From Vibrio sp. S9_S30 (GTDB taxonomy: Bacteria > Pseudomonadota > Gammaproteobacteria > Enterobacterales > Vibrionaceae), in assembly GCF_014694455.1 (NCBI RefSeq), contig NZ_JAAUWT010000011.1:143814-207813 (forward strand): 64,000 nt of DNA, given 5' to 3'. This document shows positions 63,121 to 64,000 of this stretch, one piece after another. The notes under the pieces were generated by a model. It worked only from the letters and a program-made list of their open reading frames with translations, was not told the origin of the DNA and searched no databases. Position 1 is the stretch's first letter; every line of letters begins with the position of its first letter. The translations under genes were made by a program, and so were the position numbers.

Positions 63121-63837
63121 ATGGGAAGAAGTTTTGAAGTGCGCAAAGCCTCTATGGCGAAAACTGCAGGCGCAAAAATTAAAGTTTATTCCAAATACGG
63201 TAAAGAAATTTACGTATGCGCGAAAAACGGCGGTACTGACCCAGACATGAATCTGTCGCTTAAGCACCTGATTGCGAAAGCGAAAAAAGACCAAGTGCCC
63301 GCACACGTTATCGATAAAGCGCTTGATAAGGCGAGTGGCGGTGGTGGTGAAGATTACCAGCCCGCGCGTTACGAAGGTTTCGGACCGGGCGGGACTAGCG
63401 TGATCGTAGATTGTTTAACCGATAACGGTAACCGCACTTTCCAAGATATTCGACAATGCTTTGTGAAAACCGGTGCAAAAATTGGGGTGGAAGGTTCTGT
63501 TTCTCACATGTTCGATCACCAAGCCGTATTCCAGTTCAAAGGCGACGATGACGAAGCTATCCTAGAAACACTCATGATGGACGATGTGGATGTAACCGAC
63601 GTTGAACTTGAAGATGGTGTGATCACGGTATTTGCCCCTCATACTGAGTTCTTCAAAACAAAGACGGCTCTGACGGGTGCCTACCCTGATTTGACACTGG
63701 ATGTAGAAGAAATCACGTTTGTCCCACAAACGCACACGCCAGTCGCGGGTGAAGATGCTGAGAAATTCCAAAAATTCTTGGACATGCTAGACGAATGTGA
63801 CGACGTACAACAGGTTTACCACAACGCCGAACTGTAA
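63121..63837 (+). CDS. YebC/PmpR-family protein
   Basis: The 238-residue protein starts [19 protein letters not shown] and shows YebC features: [37 protein letters not shown], and [19 protein letters not shown]. Length is standard. Family members act as DNA-binding regulators, and some help ribosomes pass proline-rich stalls. Vibrios often have two; this N-terminus (MGRSFEVRK rather than MAGHSKW) marks the second type, commonly on chromosome 2, which supports that location here. Confidence 0.93.
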   Translation: MGRSFEVRKASMAKTAGAKIKVYSKYGKEIYVCAKNGGTDPDMNLSLKHLIAKAKKDQVPAHVIDKALDKASGGGGEDYQPARYEGFGPGGTSVIVDCLTDNGNRTFQDIRQCFVKTGAKIGVEGSVSHMFDHQAVFQFKGDDDEAILETLMMDDVDVTDVELEDGVITVFAPHTEFFKTKTALTGAYPDLTLDVEEITFVPQTHTPVAGEDAEKFQKFLDMLDECDDVQQVYHNAEL

Positions 63838-63921
63838 GCGTGACCTTGTTGGATAAGAACCGAGCCTAAGTGCTAATGCCGATCGTTTAAGACTCTTGAA
63901 CGATCCTTAATAGTCTTCATA

Positions 63922-63957
63922 ATCGGTCCCAGATATGTATCTGGGACCGATTTTTTA
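63922..63957 (+). terminator. Terminator after the yebC-type gene
   Basis: Perfect 14-bp arms ATCGGTCCCAGATA/TATCTGGGACCGAT with a two-base spacer, followed by TTTTTT. Strong rho-independent terminator. Confidence 0.93.
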
Positions 63958-64000
63958 TGTCTGAATTTTCTTTAGAACTTCAAGCTACTGCTGAATTTCA

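Noticed and set aside
63957..64000. Start of another gene (MSEFSLELQ...) at the window edge
   Set aside because: The ATG lies at the T tract of a terminator without a ribosome site, and too little sequence is available to judge.

Overview
The window looks like a piece of a gamma-proteobacterial genome, most likely a marine member of the Vibrionaceae and possibly its second chromosome. The reasons are a GbpA-type chitin-binding protein with the Vibrio domain order, a second YebC-type protein of the Vibrio kind, c-di-GMP turnover proteins, moderate GC, and an accessory, metabolism-rich gene content with no rRNA or tRNA genes visible. The species cannot be fixed from the sequence alone.

Layout. 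(1) 1-10.4 kb: a catabolic island with a partial acylating aldehyde dehydrogenase, a DeoR-type repressor, a ribose-type ABC importer (binding protein, double ATPase, permease), an amidase, two choline-kinase-like phosphotransferases and an inositol-monophosphatase-family phosphatase. (2) 10.7-21 kb: a DUF2000 protein, a secreted GbpA/LPMO, a secreted modular metallophosphoesterase with a chitin-binding tail, a membrane cytochrome b/haem-domain fusion with a DUF1566 partner, a probable type VI secretion lysozyme effector with its periplasmic immunity protein, and an EAL phosphodiesterase. (3) 21.1-27.9 kb: the complete sufABCDSE operon under a Fur-box promoter, then msrB-msrA. (4) 27.9-32.4 kb: a GNAT enzyme, an iron-type alcohol dehydrogenase plus mmsA, and an IclR regulator. 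(5) 32.5-44.6 kb: a second, divergent catabolic island. SDR, binding protein, two permeases and ATPase lie on the minus strand. DeoR repressor, FGGY kinase, HAD phosphatase, a two-subunit N,N-dimethylformamidase-like enzyme and a BtpA/SgcQ-family protein lie on the plus strand. (6) 44.6-49.5 kb: a decayed ISAs1-family transposase, an RclR/RclC/glutaredoxin-like redox stress group, and small AT-rich genes separated by about 180-bp direct repeats. (7) 49.5-64 kb: an HD-GYP response regulator divergent from a large hybrid histidine kinase, then housekeeping genes (DUF418, GNAT, M3 peptidase, class II amidotransferase, S33 peptidase, MAPEG protein, YebC).

The most unusual content is the second catabolic island. 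A complete dimethylformamidase-type light and heavy subunit pair is embedded in what otherwise reads as a sugar or polyol operon (importer, FGGY kinase, HAD phosphatase, SDR). This suggests an undescribed pathway for an amide- or formamide-bearing carbohydrate. The first island has the same logic with unrelated proteins: DeoR repressor, importer, amide hydrolase, kinase, phosphatase, dehydrogenase. A second striking pattern is a set of short tandem repeat arrays that begin inside the last codons of a gene and run over its stop codon into the spacer (ABC ATPase, mmsA, iclR, deoR). Similar degenerate arrays occur in other spacers.
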